Assembly (NCBI RefSeq): GCF_030408435.1
Contig: NZ_CP047046.1
Location: forward strand, 1,408,572 to 1,472,571
Source of the DNA: Corynebacterium auriscanis
Lineage (GTDB): Bacteria; Actinomycetota; Actinomycetes; Mycobacteriales; Mycobacteriaceae
Direction: 5' to 3'
Length of the DNA: 64,000 nt
Shown here: positions 8,838 through 21,156 of the stretch, in pieces
Position numbering within the stretch: the first letter of the stretch is position 1
Layout: every line of letters starts with the position of its first letter
The notes under the pieces: model-generated
Database searches by the model: none
Told to the model about the DNA's origin: nothing
What the model saw: only the letters and a program-made list of their open reading frames with translations
Program-made: the position numbers and the translations under genes

Positions 8838-11066
8838 TTACAGGGAAGGCAGGGATTCTCCTTCTTCCAGCTCCTCGACAATCTCGCTTGTCATCGGGAC
8901 CACCGTTGGTACGATCAGTGGGCTGCGCTTCCACTTGTCGGAGATCAGCTTGCTTACTTTCCGACGGATGGACTGCGCCATACGGTAAGGATCGTTTTCA
9001 CCGGCACCAGCCATGTCCATCATCGCGTTATCGACGGCCTCGCGAATTTCACCAACCATGTCACGCGCATCGTCGGAGAATCCCTTGGTCTGCACGCTCG
9101 GTGCCTCCAACGGGCGGCCAGTGCGGTTGTCGATGACGACGGTAATGGAAACCATGCCGCCCTCGGCCATTGCGGTTCGGTCTTCAAGAACCTCGCTGTC
9201 GATATCGCCCATACGTACACCGTCGACATAGAGGTTGCCCACATTCATCTGGCCCGTCACCTTTGCGTGTCCGTTAACCAAGTCCACGAACACACCGTTT
9301 TGGGCGATCGGGATGTTGTTGGCATTCACACCAGTAGAGATCGCTAGGTCGCGGTTAGCGCGCAGGTGGCGCCACTCGCCGTGCACGGGCATCGCGTTGC
9401 GTGGGCGGGCTGCGTTGTAGAGGAACAACAGCTCACCGGCATAACCGTGACCGGAGGTGTGCACCTTCGCATCGCGGCCGGTAACGACGGTCGCGCCTAT
9501 CTGGCTCAGCATGTTGATGACGCCGAAGACGGCTTCCTCGTTACCCGGAACCAAGGAGGACGACAGGATAATCAAGTCACCATCGCGGACCGTAATCTGG
9601 CGGTGCTCACGGCGGGCCATACGCGATAGCGCTGCCATGGGTTCGCCCTGGGTACCGGTGGTCACCAGCACGACCTTATGGGGCGCCATCTTGGAAGCCT
9701 CGTCCATAGTGACGAAGGTTCCACGTGGGGCGGTCAAGTAACCCATCCGCTCGGCGATCTCCATGTTGCGAATCATGGAGCGCCCGTTGAACGCCACCTT
9801 ACGGCCGGCAGCCACCGCGGCATCCACGGCGGACTGCACACGGGATACGTTGGATGCGAACGAAGCGATGATCACACGCTGCTTGGCATCGCGTACTAGG
9901 CGCTTCAGCGTCGGCGCAATGTCAGCCTCAGACCCGGATACCCCCGGGGTGGTGGCATTGGTGGAGTCGCACAGGAACAGATCAATGCCTTCATCGCCGA
10001 AACGAGATAGCGCGGGAAGATCGGTTGGGCGGCCGTCCAATGGGGTCTGGTCCAACTTGATGTCACCGGTGTGAACGACCAAGCCAGCGCCGGTCTTGAG
10101 GGCAATGCCCAAGCACTCCGGAATGGAGTGGTTGACGGCGAAGAAGCGTAGGTCAAACGGACCACGAGACTCGTGGGAATCCTCGTTAACCTCGATGAGC
10201 TTGGGGCGCTGCCGGTGCTCCTGGCACTTCGCGGAGATCAGTGCGCAGGTGAAGCGCGAAGCGATGATAGGGATATCTGCGCGCTGCTTCAGCAGCCATG
10301 GGATAGCACCAATGTGATCCTCGTGGCCGTGGGTGACAACCAGAGCCTCTACGCGATCCCACTTGTCTTCTAGGTAGGTGAAGTCCGGCAGAATCAAATC
10401 CACACCGGGCTCGCCGGAAGATGGGAACAGGACACCACAGTCGATGAGAAGCAGGCGGTTGTTGTATTCGAACACGGTCATATTGCGACCAATCTCCGAA
10501 ATACCGCCCAGCGCAACGATGCGAAGACCGTTTTTCGGTGCCTTTGGAGGGCTAGGCAGGCGCTTGGTGAGGTCCGCTCCCTGCATGGCCTTGAGCGACC
10601 CTTTACGACGGTCATCCCCACGACGGTTGTTCCCGCCTCGGCTCCCTCGAGAGCCACGGTTGTTTGCACCGCGACCGCCCCGGTTGTTGTCCCCACCCTT
10701 GTTGGAGCTACCACCGTTGCCGCTGTTGTTGCCGCTGTTGTTGCCACTGTTATTCGAGCTGCCGCCGTTTCCACCGCGACGACGTGGCCGGCGGGAACGG
10801 TTACCACCGCGGGAGTTTCCTCCCTGGTCATTTCCGTCGTTGCCCAACTGGGCATCGGACGCGGGTGCTTGCCCACCGTCATTAAAGGTGGTCGCCACAT
10901 CCGTGTGGGAATTATTATTCATATTTTGGTCCTTGTTTGAGGCATTCTTGGCATGCGCCTGTTCAGCTGCGCTGGTGTTGCCAGCCTCTGAAGTGGCGGC
11001 TGTTTCCGCGCTTGGGGGAGCCGCCTTACGTGTTACCTTGCGGCTCTGCGAACGCTGTTCAGTCAT
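8838..11066 (-). CDS. rnj: Ribonuclease J with long Gly/Asn-rich N-terminal tail
   Basis: A metallo-beta-lactamase/beta-CASP ribonuclease, 742 residues. The catalytic core starts near residue 180 (GLRIVALGGISEIGRNMTVFEY). The metal motif HGHEDH is at about 246-251, and further motifs are HTGDIKLD, FLCDSTNA and the HTSGHGYAGEL region. Core length is typical of RNase J. Residues 1-175 are a disordered tail rich in G, N, S and R, including SGNNSGNNSGNGGSSN and RGSRGSRGGNNRRG. RNase J matures and degrades RNA by endo- and 5'-exonucleolysis and is a degradosome member in actinobacteria. The gene starts eight bases after dapA ends, so it is probably the last gene of that operon. Confidence 0.95.
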   Translation of the reverse strand: MTEQRSQSRKVTRKAAPPSAETAATSEAGNTSAAEQAHAKNASNKDQNMNNNSHTDVATTFNDGGQAPASDAQLGNDGNDQGGNSRGGNRSRRPRRRGGNGGSSNNSGNNSGNNSGNGGSSNKGGDNNRGGRGANNRGSRGSRGGNNRRGDDRRKGSLKAMQGADLTKRLPSPPKAPKNGLRIVALGGISEIGRNMTVFEYNNRLLLIDCGVLFPSSGEPGVDLILPDFTYLEDKWDRVEALVVTHGHEDHIGAIPWLLKQRADIPIIASRFTCALISAKCQEHRQRPKLIEVNEDSHESRGPFDLRFFAVNHSIPECLGIALKTGAGLVVHTGDIKLDQTPLDGRPTDLPALSRFGDEGIDLFLCDSTNATTPGVSGSEADIAPTLKRLVRDAKQRVIIASFASNVSRVQSAVDAAVAAGRKVAFNGRSMIRNMEIAERMGYLTAPRGTFVTMDEASKMAPHKVVLVTTGTQGEPMAALSRMARREHRQITVRDGDLIILSSSLVPGNEEAVFGVINMLSQIGATVVTGRDAKVHTSGHGYAGELLFLYNAARPRNAMPVHGEWRHLRANRDLAISTGVNANNIPIAQNGVFVDLVNGHAKVTGQMNVGNLYVDGVRMGDIDSEVLEDRTAMAEGGMVSITVVIDNRTGRPLEAPSVQTKGFSDDARDMVGEIREAVDNAMMDMAGAGENDPYRMAQSIRRKVSKLISDKWKRSPLIVPTVVPMTSEIVEELEEGESLPSL

Positions 11067-11074
11067 ATCTTCCT

Positions 11075-11977
11075 TTAAACGCCTGCTTCCTGCAGGTCTT
11101 TTTCGAGCTGCTCCAGCTCTTCTTGATTAGGTTCCACAATGGGTAGACGCGGGCTTCCCACGTCCAATCCACGAAGTTTGAGTGCTGCCTTCGAAAACGC
11201 CACTCCCCCGAGCCGGTTCTGAGCGCGCTGCAAGGGCGCCAAAGAAACGGCAATCTGCCGAGCGCGTGCGAGGTCGCCGGCGTCGTAGCTATCCCTTAGC
11301 TCCTTGAGCTTGTCGGCCGCGACATGGCCGATAACCGAAATGAAACCGGTAGCGCCACTGGCCAACCACGGCAGGTTCAACGGATCATCGCCGGAGTACC
11401 ACGCCAAGTCAGTGTTCTGCATCAGCTCCATCGCCGCGTACAAATCGCCCTTGGCATCTTTCACGGCTTGGATGTTCTGATGCTTAGCCAAACGCGCGAT
11501 CGTCTCTGACTCGATGGGGATAACGGAACGGGAAGGAATATCGTAAAGGCAAATGGGCACATCCACCGCGTCGGCAACCGCGGTGAAGTGTTGATACACA
11601 CCCTCCTGGCTCGGGCGCGAGTAGTACGGCGTAACAACCAATAGGCTGTCTGCCCCCGCAGCGGCCGAAGCCTTCGAAAACTCGATGGTGGCGGCGGTAT
11701 CGTACGAGCCGGTTCCGGCGATCAGCTTCACCGCATCGCCAAGTTCGGAACGTACTGCTCTGAGCAGGTCCAACTTCTCCTCACCACGCACGGTTGGCGA
11801 TTCGCCAGTCGTGCCGGCAAGGACGAGAGAGTCGCAGCCCTTAGAGGCCAAGTGTGTGGCAACTTCCACACCCCTGTTCACGTCGATGGAGCCGTCTGCA
11901 TTAAACGGGGTAACCATCGCAACTGAAATCGTGCCGAAGACGTCAGCACCCTTGTTCGCTGCAATACCTGTACTCAT
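11075..11977 (-). CDS. dapA: 4-hydroxy-tetrahydrodipicolinate synthase
   Basis: A TIM-barrel class I aldolase, 300 residues. The Schiff-base lysine is K173 in [11 protein letters not shown], and Y145 in LYDIPSR and the TTGES segment (56-60) complete the active site. It condenses pyruvate with aspartate semialdehyde, the first step toward diaminopimelate and lysine, and supplies the cell-wall cross-linking amino acid. It is preceded by thyX and dapB and followed by RNase J, the order known from C. glutamicum. The 127-base gap upstream could hold a separate promoter; a small inverted repeat (ATCAC-TTCC-GTGAT at 12043-12056) is visible there. Confidence 0.97.
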   Translation of the reverse strand: MSTGIAANKGADVFGTISVAMVTPFNADGSIDVNRGVEVATHLASKGCDSLVLAGTTGESPTVRGEEKLDLLRAVRSELGDAVKLIAGTGSYDTAATIEFSKASAAAGADSLLVVTPYYSRPSQEGVYQHFTAVADAVDVPICLYDIPSRSVIPIESETIARLAKHQNIQAVKDAKGDLYAAMELMQNTDLAWYSGDDPLNLPWLASGATGFISVIGHVAADKLKELRDSYDAGDLARARQIAVSLAPLQRAQNRLGGVAFSKAALKLRGLDVGSPRLPIVEPNQEELEQLEKDLQEAGV

Positions 11978-12104
11978 GACTTCCCAGACTACCTTCTCTC
12001 TTGTGTTCTCGAAACATTGAGGTCACGCAAGTTGTGAACCCTATCACTTCCGTGATTTGTTATTGCCCTTGGTCGACCGACGCACGCTCTGTGCCGATGT
12101 ACTT

Positions 12105-12890
12105 CTAGGTTTCGCTGACGTACGGACTTGTCGCCATGTTCCCACCGTCACGCAGCGTTGTAATGGAGAAATCGTCAAAAACCTCTGGCGCTATCTCTTT
12201 CAGTTGCCGTAGGCACGTGACCGCGATGCGGCGAATCTCCGGATCGGCATGCTCGGCCGCCCGCATGGCGATGAAGTGTCGCCAGCTGCGGAGATTACCT
12301 GTCATAACGAAGCGTGTTTCCGCACAATTGGGCAATACCGCCCGAGCCGCCTGCCTGGCCTGCTTGGCGCGCAACACGGCATTGGCACCGCTGGATCGGG
12401 TTTTTGTTGTTTCTTTATCGACGCCGACCTGCTCCCCGTCCATGCCTTCCAGTAGTTCCTCGTACACCTGGTGGGCGAGATCCGCCGAGCGTAGAAACAG
12501 GTCGGTGAGGTGACTGTCTTTCTTGATGTGCTCGGGCACAACCACGCGGGCTTCGTGGGTGGGCACGTATCGCTGTGAAAGTTGGGAAAACGAAAAGTGC
12601 CGGTGTCGCATGATTTCCGCAGCACAGGAACGAGAGACCCCGCGCAGGTACATGGTCGCGCTGGCGTGTTCCAACACTGTCAGGTGCCCCACGTCCAGAA
12701 TATGGCGCACGTAGGCCGCGTTGGTCGCCGTGTGCGGATTTGGTTTATCCCACGTTTCGTAACACGCGCGACCGGCAAATTCCACCAGCTGGCTGGCTGG
12801 TGCGCCGTCCGTTTTCCACGGCACGTCTTCCGGGGAGGAAAACGCCGTGTGCCCAACGAGCTGCACGTGCAGCTCAGCAATCGTGGCCAT
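12105..12890 (-). CDS. thyX: FAD-dependent thymidylate synthase ThyX
   Basis: A 261-residue flavin enzyme that methylates dUMP to dTMP using methylene-tetrahydrofolate and NADPH. The defining ThyX motif RHRx7S is present at residues 95-105 (RHRHFSFSQLS), followed by QRYVP. Other conserved pieces are LVGHTAFSSPEDV near the N-terminus, and LPNCAETRFVMTGNLRSWRHFIAMR, which contains substrate-binding arginines. The gene sits three bases after dapB and upstream of dapA. It is the only thymidylate synthase in the window. Confidence 0.97.
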   Translation of the reverse strand: MATIAELHVQLVGHTAFSSPEDVPWKTDGAPASQLVEFAGRACYETWDKPNPHTATNAAYVRHILDVGHLTVLEHASATMYLRGVSRSCAAEIMRHRHFSFSQLSQRYVPTHEARVVVPEHIKKDSHLTDLFLRSADLAHQVYEELLEGMDGEQVGVDKETTKTRSSGANAVLRAKQARQAARAVLPNCAETRFVMTGNLRSWRHFIAMRAAEHADPEIRRIAVTCLRQLKEIAPEVFDDFSITTLRDGGNMATSPYVSET

Positions 12891-12893
12891 GGA

Positions 12894-16081
<3,188 letters not shown>

Positions 16082-16239
16082 TGTGAATGCAATCGCCTTT
16101 CTGCTGCGTTTGCCTTTGATGCTCTACCGCTTGCAACGCTGATCGTCGGTGCCGCGCGCATAGGTGAGCTTGCAATCGTTTACAAATGTTCTAATTACCA
16201 GCAACAACGCTACCAGATTCTGACTTAACGGGAGAACTG

Positions 16240-16809
16240 ATGAACGAAGTGGACACACCCACAACAAACACCCCAGTGAGTATCCGCCGTGCCACACCTG
16301 CGGACGCTCCTCAGATCGGCGCCCTGCTGCGCGCTGCGAAGAACGAAGACTTGTCAGCCGAAAAGCGCGCTGAAAAGGGATTCGTCCAGGGCAATATGAG
16401 TGATGACAATCTCCACACCTGGTTGGAAAGCCCCCAGCGTGGCGGCATGGTCGCCGTGCAGGCAAACGAAATTGTGGGTGTGTGCATGTTTTCCCCCGCC
16501 GGCCCCGCGCCGGCGGATCATCCCTCGGGTGGGCTGTATACAACCATCCAGCAGTCAGACCTCGATGCAGAACGGACGATGGTCTTCGGCCCTTTGGCCG
16601 TCACCCCCTCCGCAGCCGGTCAACGCCTCAGTGGCCGCCTCATCCACGCGGTCCAAGAAGAAAGCCGAAGACTGGGCACATCGGCAATTGTGTCCTTCGT
16701 TGACGATGCCAACCGGAAGAGCACACGCTTGCACCACAATCTCGGCTTCGACGTCCTCGGTACCTTTGAACACAAGGGCCGCCCCTTCACGGCTTTCGTG
16801 TTGCAATAA
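16240..16809 (+). CDS. GNAT family N-acetyltransferase, substrate unknown
   Basis: A 189-residue protein with the GNAT fold. The N-terminal strand is VSIRRATPADAPQIGALLRAA. The acetyl-CoA-binding region covers about residues 105-135 (MVFGPLAVTPSAAGQRLSGRLIHAVQEESRRLG), although the usual Q/R-x-x-G-x-G/A loop is modified. The C-terminal NRKSTRLHHNLGFDVLGTFEHKGRPFTAFVLQ is typical of the family. A GGGAGA ribosome site precedes the ATG. It diverges from pnp and converges on the rpsO terminator. The acceptor substrate cannot be told from sequence. Confidence 0.8.
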   Translation: MNEVDTPTTNTPVSIRRATPADAPQIGALLRAAKNEDLSAEKRAEKGFVQGNMSDDNLHTWLESPQRGGMVAVQANEIVGVCMFSPAGPAPADHPSGGLYTTIQQSDLDAERTMVFGPLAVTPSAAGQRLSGRLIHAVQEESRRLGTSAIVSFVDDANRKSTRLHHNLGFDVLGTFEHKGRPFTAFVLQ

Positions 16810-16825
16810 CCCTTAATTCACACAG

Positions 16826-16876
16826 CAAAAACCCGCTGCGACCACTTCCCTTGTCTTCGGGAAAGGCGCAGCGGGT
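16826..16876 (-). terminator. Intrinsic terminator after rpsO
   Basis: A 10-bp perfect stem, ACCCGCTGCG (minus strand 16876-16867) with CGCAGCGGGT (16840-16831), followed by TTTTT on the minus strand. It lies 16 bases past the rpsO stop. It may also limit read-through from the converging GNAT gene. Confidence 0.85.
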
Positions 16877-16892
16877 GCGTTGGGTTGCGGTC

Positions 16893-17162
16893 TTAGCGGC
16901 GCAGGCCCAGTCGTTCGATCAGGGAGCGGTAACGGGTGACGTCGTTTTCTGCCAGGTACTTCAGCAGACCCTTACGACGACCAACCATCAACAGCAGACC
17001 ACGACGGGAGTGGTGATCGTGCTTGTGGAACTTCAGGTGCTCAGTCAGCTGACGGATACGAACGGTCAGCAGTGCGACCTGGGCTTCGGTGGAACCGGTG
17101 TCGGTCTCGTGAAGGCCGAACTCCTTGAGGGTCTCCGCCTTCTGCTCTTTAGTGAGAGCCAT
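16893..17162 (-). CDS. rpsO: 30S ribosomal protein S15
   Basis: A standard 89-residue S15. It has [54 protein letters not shown] in outline, including the conserved DTGS and [11 protein letters not shown] residues that bind 16S rRNA helices 20-22. AAAGGAGAT precedes the ATG. The gene follows ribF and has its own strong terminator. The 152-base upstream region is foldable and may be autoregulatory (see that entry). Confidence 0.98.
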   Translation of the reverse strand: MALTKEQKAETLKEFGLHETDTGSTEAQVALLTVRIRQLTEHLKFHKHDHHSRRGLLLMVGRRKGLLKYLAENDVTRYRSLIERLGLRR

Positions 17163-17266
17163 GGATTATCTCCTTTAAATCGTTATTTCAGTCTGCGCGA
17201 AAATATGGCCCGACCGCTCGGACCTTGTGTGACTACCGCAGACCACAGTCACAGACCGCCCAAGGT
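17163..17266 (-). promoter_or_regulatory. Structured rpsO leader, candidate S15 autoregulatory RNA
   Basis: The minus-strand leader of rpsO can form a nested hairpin. ACCTTG pairs with CAAGGT (outer arms 17266-17261 and 17227-17222). Inside it GTGACT pairs with AGTCAC (17252-17247 and 17234-17229). A second short element, CCGAGCGGTCGG, follows, and then the AAAGGAGAT site. S15 represses its own translation through leader RNAs in several phyla, including actinobacteria. Assignment here is by structure only. Confidence 0.4.
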
Positions 17267-17314
17267 TACCACCAATGGCGCTAGCCACCAATTCGCCGTA
17301 GTTAGCGCAACCAA

Positions 17315-18376
17315 TTAACGCAGGGCAGCCCTCGTTGACTCCACGTCCCGATTAATCGCGTTGATCAATTCGTCAAGATCCGAATAAGTCTCTTGACCTC
17401 GAATGCGTTCGACAAACTCCACGTCCACATTGAGACCGTATAGATCCGCCTCGCCATCTAGGATGAAGCTCTCCACACTGCGCGGTTCGTGCCCAAACGT
17501 AGGGTTTGTGCCCACGGAAATAGCGGCGGGCAGCTTTTGCCCCACCGGCATTGTCCCAACCTTCTGCCCGGCTTTCACAACGATCGGCGGTTCACCTGGC
17601 TGCTGCGCTTGCGCCTCCCTGTCTACCTGATCCGGCAGGATCGTCACATATCCGGCGTACACACCATCGGCCGGCAGCGCGTACTTATCGTGGAAATACA
17701 AGTTGGCGGTGGGAAACCCCAAGGCTCGTCCTCCCCTCCCCGCACCGTGTGTGACCTCGCCACGAACGCTGAAATTGCGCCCCAATGCACGGGCTGCAGC
17801 TGTAACCTCGCCCGCGGCCAGCTGCTCACGGATATACGTCGAACACACCACCCAGTCCCCAGGGGTACCGTCTACGGATTCCAGGGGGGCGTCGGAATCA
17901 GAAAGAAGGGACAGGACCTCCACGTCAATGCCGCGTTCGGCGCCCAACCGCTTCAGCATCGGCGCTGTACCCGCAGCCTTGTGGCCAAAGGTGAAGTTGT
18001 CGCCCACCACCACTGCTTTGGCGTGCAACAGCTCAACTAAGGCATGGTCAACGTATTCTGCGGGGCTCCACGAGGCAATCTCTGCGGTGAACCCCACCAC
18101 CACGACGTGATCGATACCCATGTTGTGGGCCAGCTCCACGCGCTGTTCGAGGGTTCCCAACTGCGCAGGCACGCGCTCGGGGCTGAAAACAACTGTGGGG
18201 TGCGGGTCAAAAGTGAACATCACGCTGGGCACGTCCAGTTCGCGCGCCTTCTCGATGACCCGCTTCACCAGTTGCTGGTGCCCGCGGTGTACTCCGTCAA
18301 ATACGCCGATAGTCACCGCGCTGCCTTCGCTCACCACGGAGGCTGGAATTCTGTCCAATCCGTACCAAATACTCAC
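17315..18376 (-). CDS. ribF: Bifunctional riboflavin kinase/FAD synthetase
   Basis: A 353-residue two-domain enzyme that phosphorylates riboflavin to FMN and adenylates FMN to FAD. The N-terminal nucleotidyltransferase domain shows GVFDGVHRGHQQLV (about residues 25-38), FTFDPHPTVVFSPERVPAQL, VVGDNFTFGHKAAGT and SSTYIR-like VCSTYIREQLAAG. The C-terminal kinase domain shows the GRALGFPTANLYF signature and SVGTNPTFG. The order and length match bacterial RibF. It starts 30 bases from the divergent truB, so the two promoters overlap, and rpsO lies downstream on the same strand. Confidence 0.96.
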   Translation of the reverse strand: MSIWYGLDRIPASVVSEGSAVTIGVFDGVHRGHQQLVKRVIEKARELDVPSVMFTFDPHPTVVFSPERVPAQLGTLEQRVELAHNMGIDHVVVVGFTAEIASWSPAEYVDHALVELLHAKAVVVGDNFTFGHKAAGTAPMLKRLGAERGIDVEVLSLLSDSDAPLESVDGTPGDWVVCSTYIREQLAAGEVTAAARALGRNFSVRGEVTHGAGRGGRALGFPTANLYFHDKYALPADGVYAGYVTILPDQVDREAQAQQPGEPPIVVKAGQKVGTMPVGQKLPAAISVGTNPTFGHEPRSVESFILDGEADLYGLNVDVEFVERIRGQETYSDLDELINAINRDVESTRAALR

Positions 18377-18406
18377 GATTGAAATGCTAGCCCATAGACT
18401 TGTGCC

Positions 18407-19411
18407 ATGAATGCATCGCAGTCTCGTTCCGCCTCACGTTTGCCCGCCCCAACCGCCAGCGTGCTCACACGGTCCGGGCTGGTTGTCATCGACAAGCCGG
18501 CAGGAATGACCAGTCACGATGTGGTGTCCAAACTACGCCGAGTGATGCGCACCAAGCGCGTGGGCCATGCCGGCACGTTGGACCCGATGGCCACGGGAGT
18601 GTTGGTGGTCGGCGTGGAGCGAGGCACCAAGTTTTTGGCGCACGTGGTCACTCACGACAAACGTTACGAGGCCACGGTGCGTTTGGGGGCTGCGACCGTC
18701 ACCGATGACATGGAAGGCGACGTGCTCAACAGTACTGCACCTGTTGCCGTGACCGAAGAGGGCATTCGCCGCGAGCTGGCCCGGCTAACTGGGGAGATCA
18801 TGCAGCGACCAAGTTCCGTCTCCTCCATCAAAATCAATGGTCGCCGCGCCCACGAGCTAGTTCGCGAGGGTCACGACGTTGTCCTACCGGAGCGCCCCGT
18901 GACTATCTTTTCTTTGCACGTGGGTGCTATTCGCCCGCTGGACGCGGCGGGGCACGTTGTTTCTTTTGGTGACGCCGCCGTGGACCACATCGACGTGGAT
19001 ATCGCGGTCCACTGCTCCTCCGGTACGTATATCCGCTCGATTGCCCGCGACCTCGGCGAGGCGCTAAAGGTGGGCGGTCACCTCACGGCGTTGCGGCGGA
19101 CATCCGTGGGTCCGTTTACCATTGCACAAGCGACGACGTTGGAGCGGCTCGCGAACGCTGCCGAGTCGGGGCAGCAACCAGAGGAACTACTGGCGCTGGA
19201 TCTAGATGTCGCCATGACGACGTGCTTCCCCACCAGGGAAATCTCCACCCAGGAGGGCGAGGAGCTGGCACTCGGCAAATGGCTCGAGCCCGTGGGGAAT
19301 TCCGGTATCCGCGCGGCGGTCACCCCGGAGGGGCGCGCCATTGCCCTAGTCAAGGAAAAGGGCAAACGGGCGGCTAGCGTGTTCGTGGCGCGACCGCAGG
19401 GTTTGGATTAG
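18407..19411 (+). CDS. truB: tRNA pseudouridine-55 synthase
   Basis: Makes pseudouridine 55 in the T-arm of tRNAs. The catalytic aspartate is D59 in GHAGTLDPMATGVL. Other motifs are VIDKPAGMTSHDVV near residue 28 and the later SGTYIRSIARDLGEAL. Length is 334 residues, within the family range, with a C-terminal PUA-like extension. It is transcribed away from ribF and converges on pptT with nine bases between the stops. No hairpin is obvious between them. Confidence 0.96.
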   Translation: MNASQSRSASRLPAPTASVLTRSGLVVIDKPAGMTSHDVVSKLRRVMRTKRVGHAGTLDPMATGVLVVGVERGTKFLAHVVTHDKRYEATVRLGAATVTDDMEGDVLNSTAPVAVTEEGIRRELARLTGEIMQRPSSVSSIKINGRRAHELVREGHDVVLPERPVTIFSLHVGAIRPLDAAGHVVSFGDAAVDHIDVDIAVHCSSGTYIRSIARDLGEALKVGGHLTALRRTSVGPFTIAQATTLERLANAAESGQQPEELLALDLDVAMTTCFPTREISTQEGEELALGKWLEPVGNSGIRAAVTPEGRAIALVKEKGKRAASVFVARPQGLD

Positions 19412-19420
19412 GGAGTGGGG

Positions 19421-20134
19421 TTAACGAGCAACCGCCGCGATTGTCACCACGACACCGTCACGCACCAGCCAGCGCCCCTGGATGAACGGCACCGGAACCG
19501 GACGAACCAGCAGGTAGGAGGTGAAAGTGCCATCCGCTCGCAAGTCGATATCGGCCTGGTCGAAGTCTAAGAACCGATGTGTCAGTGGGAACCACGCTTT
19601 GTATGTGGCCTCTTTAGCGGAAAACAGCACCGTATCGGCATAATCCACACCATAGTGAACTGCCAGTCCGCGCAGCCGGCGCCGCTCCCGCTGTGATGCG
19701 ATGGCGTGCAGCACGCCCTCAGGGAGATCACGGGCGGGCTCGGCATCGATCCCCAGCGAACGCCACCGCTGGCTGCGGCCGACAATCGCTGCACGAAAAC
19801 CTTCGGTGTGGGTTAGCGACCCAGAGACTCCCTCAGGGAACAGGGGCATACCGCGCACCCCCCGCATGATGGGCTGGTCTTCCACGATGGGGCGCATAGC
19901 CTCGTGCGCACACCACCGCGAATCACCAAAGTCCGCCTTCCGGCGGTCCACTGCATTCTCCACCAGCTGTTGCTCTTCGGAGGAAAGGGTGTGGAATCGC
20001 GACAAATCGTGCGACGAAGAATGCAACTCTACACAGCGGGTACCGGAGGGAAGCATCAGGTCTGGAATAATGGGGGCGACGTCTACACCTTTAAAGTCCA
20101 CGGCACTAACACCGTTGGCGTAATCGACCTTCAT
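19421..20134 (-). CDS. pptT: 4'-phosphopantetheinyl transferase, PptT type
   Basis: Transfers phosphopantetheine from coenzyme A to acyl, peptidyl or aryl carrier proteins; in this order it would activate the polyketide and fatty-acid synthases needed for mycolic acids. Sfp-type motifs are visible: the magnesium-binding SLGIDAEPARDLPEGV and the FSAKEATYKAWFPLTHRFLDF segment. Also present is the PLFPEGVSGSLTHTEGFRAA stretch that binds CoA. The start at 20134 is preferred: AGGAGG lies seven bases upstream, and the ATG overlaps the stop of the upstream gene as TGATG, so the two are translationally coupled. A GTG three bases earlier is possible. Confidence 0.9.
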   Translation of the reverse strand: MKVDYANGVSAVDFKGVDVAPIIPDLMLPSGTRCVELHSSSHDLSRFHTLSSEEQQLVENAVDRRKADFGDSRWCAHEAMRPIVEDQPIMRGVRGMPLFPEGVSGSLTHTEGFRAAIVGRSQRWRSLGIDAEPARDLPEGVLHAIASQRERRRLRGLAVHYGVDYADTVLFSAKEATYKAWFPLTHRFLDFDQADIDLRADGTFTSYLLVRPVPVPFIQGRWLVRDGVVVTIAAVAR

Positions 20135-20952
20135 CACTTCACCTCCTCGTCAACGAGCACTGGATAGGGCCAGGCTTTCTTACTTAATCGCAACGGCAAA
20201 GTCGCTTGCCACTCTCTGGGATAACCGAGTGAAACCTCTGTATGCGTTACACCTTCCACAGATATTTGTGTGGGGATGTGCAAGTGACCGTAGATTACGG
20301 TCTCGGCTTTGTACCTTTCGGGCCACGTTTGTGTATGTCGGGTTCCAGACCATAATCCAATGTCTGGGTACTTTAGTTGATCAATGGCTTGGCGCACTAG
20401 GGGCCAGTGGTTGACCAGTATCGTGGGCTCGTCGACAACGGCCAGCCGTTTAAGTGTATAGGCCAAGCGGTCGCGGCACCATAACCCCACGTCCTCATAT
20501 GGTTCAATGGCCACGGAATCCGTGAGCACTATGCCACGTTCTTGCGCCCCAGCCAAGGCTTCATCCCGCGTTAACTCGGGATCCCGCCACGTGTGATCGT
20601 ACAGCGTGAACATAGGTACGATAGTTCGTCCCGCGAAGGACTGGTACGTGTCCTCGGGCGTTACCACCCCCAATTCGCGGCAGAGTGCAATGAGAACGTC
20701 GTACTTGTCTCGGCCTTTAAGTTCATCTGCCTCCCGCGAATACATTTCGTGGTTACCTGGGGTGAAAATGACGGTATCGAAGCGCCGAGTGCATTCCTGC
20801 AAAACCTCAATGACCGTATCCAGATCCTCAGCTACATCTCCCGCTACGATCAACCAATCCGCTGGATTCTGGGTCCGTACATGTTTATCAAACAACTCCC
20901 AGTTGCCGGGGGCACGCACGTGAAGATCGCTAACGGCCCAGAGGGTTCGCAT
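20134..20952 (-). CDS. Metallophosphoesterase, pptT-linked
   Basis: A calcineurin-like phosphoesterase of 272 residues with the metal motifs in order. These are VSDLHVRAPG (DxH, residues 7-16), IVAGDVAEDLDT (GDxxE-like), FTPGNHEMYSREA (GNHE), then VNHWPLV and YGHLHIPTQ (GHxH). The start at 20952 is chosen because AAAGGA lies upstream and the first metal motif follows at once. It is coupled to pptT by a TGATG overlap. In M. tuberculosis the homologous neighbour (Rv2795c) opposes PptT by hydrolysing phosphopantetheine from carrier proteins; that role is likely here but is inferred from position. Confidence 0.85.
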   Translation of the reverse strand: MRTLWAVSDLHVRAPGNWELFDKHVRTQNPADWLIVAGDVAEDLDTVIEVLQECTRRFDTVIFTPGNHEMYSREADELKGRDKYDVLIALCRELGVVTPEDTYQSFAGRTIVPMFTLYDHTWRDPELTRDEALAGAQERGIVLTDSVAIEPYEDVGLWCRDRLAYTLKRLAVVDEPTILVNHWPLVRQAIDQLKYPDIGLWSGTRHTQTWPERYKAETVIYGHLHIPTQISVEGVTHTEVSLGYPREWQATLPLRLSKKAWPYPVLVDEEVK

Positions 20953-21028
20953 GACGATTCCTTTCTCGTGCGTAAACCTGACCAACAGCGGCGCACGGCA
21001 ACATCCCCGATCACTTTAACACCAAAAC

Positions 21029-21085
21029 TACTGTGACTGCCGGTATTAATGTTAATTACTGTGACACGCCGTCAATTACTGTGAC
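21029..21085. repeat. Three copies of TACTGTGAC upstream of the MPE-pptT pair
   Basis: Identical 9-base units start at 21029, 21057 and 21077; the last two extend to AATTACTGTGACA. Spacing is 28 and 20 bases. On the minus strand they read GTCACAGTA and stand 80-130 bases upstream of the metallophosphoesterase start, with AT-rich TTAACATTAATACC between two of them. The 204-base gap holds no gene. These look like regulator half-sites. Confidence 0.5.
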
Positions 21086-21156
21086 AAGGCCAAAATTTTT
21101 TTGAGGGCGCTCACTTGCTGTTGGCTTCCCCACACTTGCCCAGTACGCAGGCAAAC

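Noticed and set aside
11978..12104. Riboswitch (lysine type) before dapA
   Set aside because: The gap shows only a five-base inverted repeat; no L-box elements are visible.
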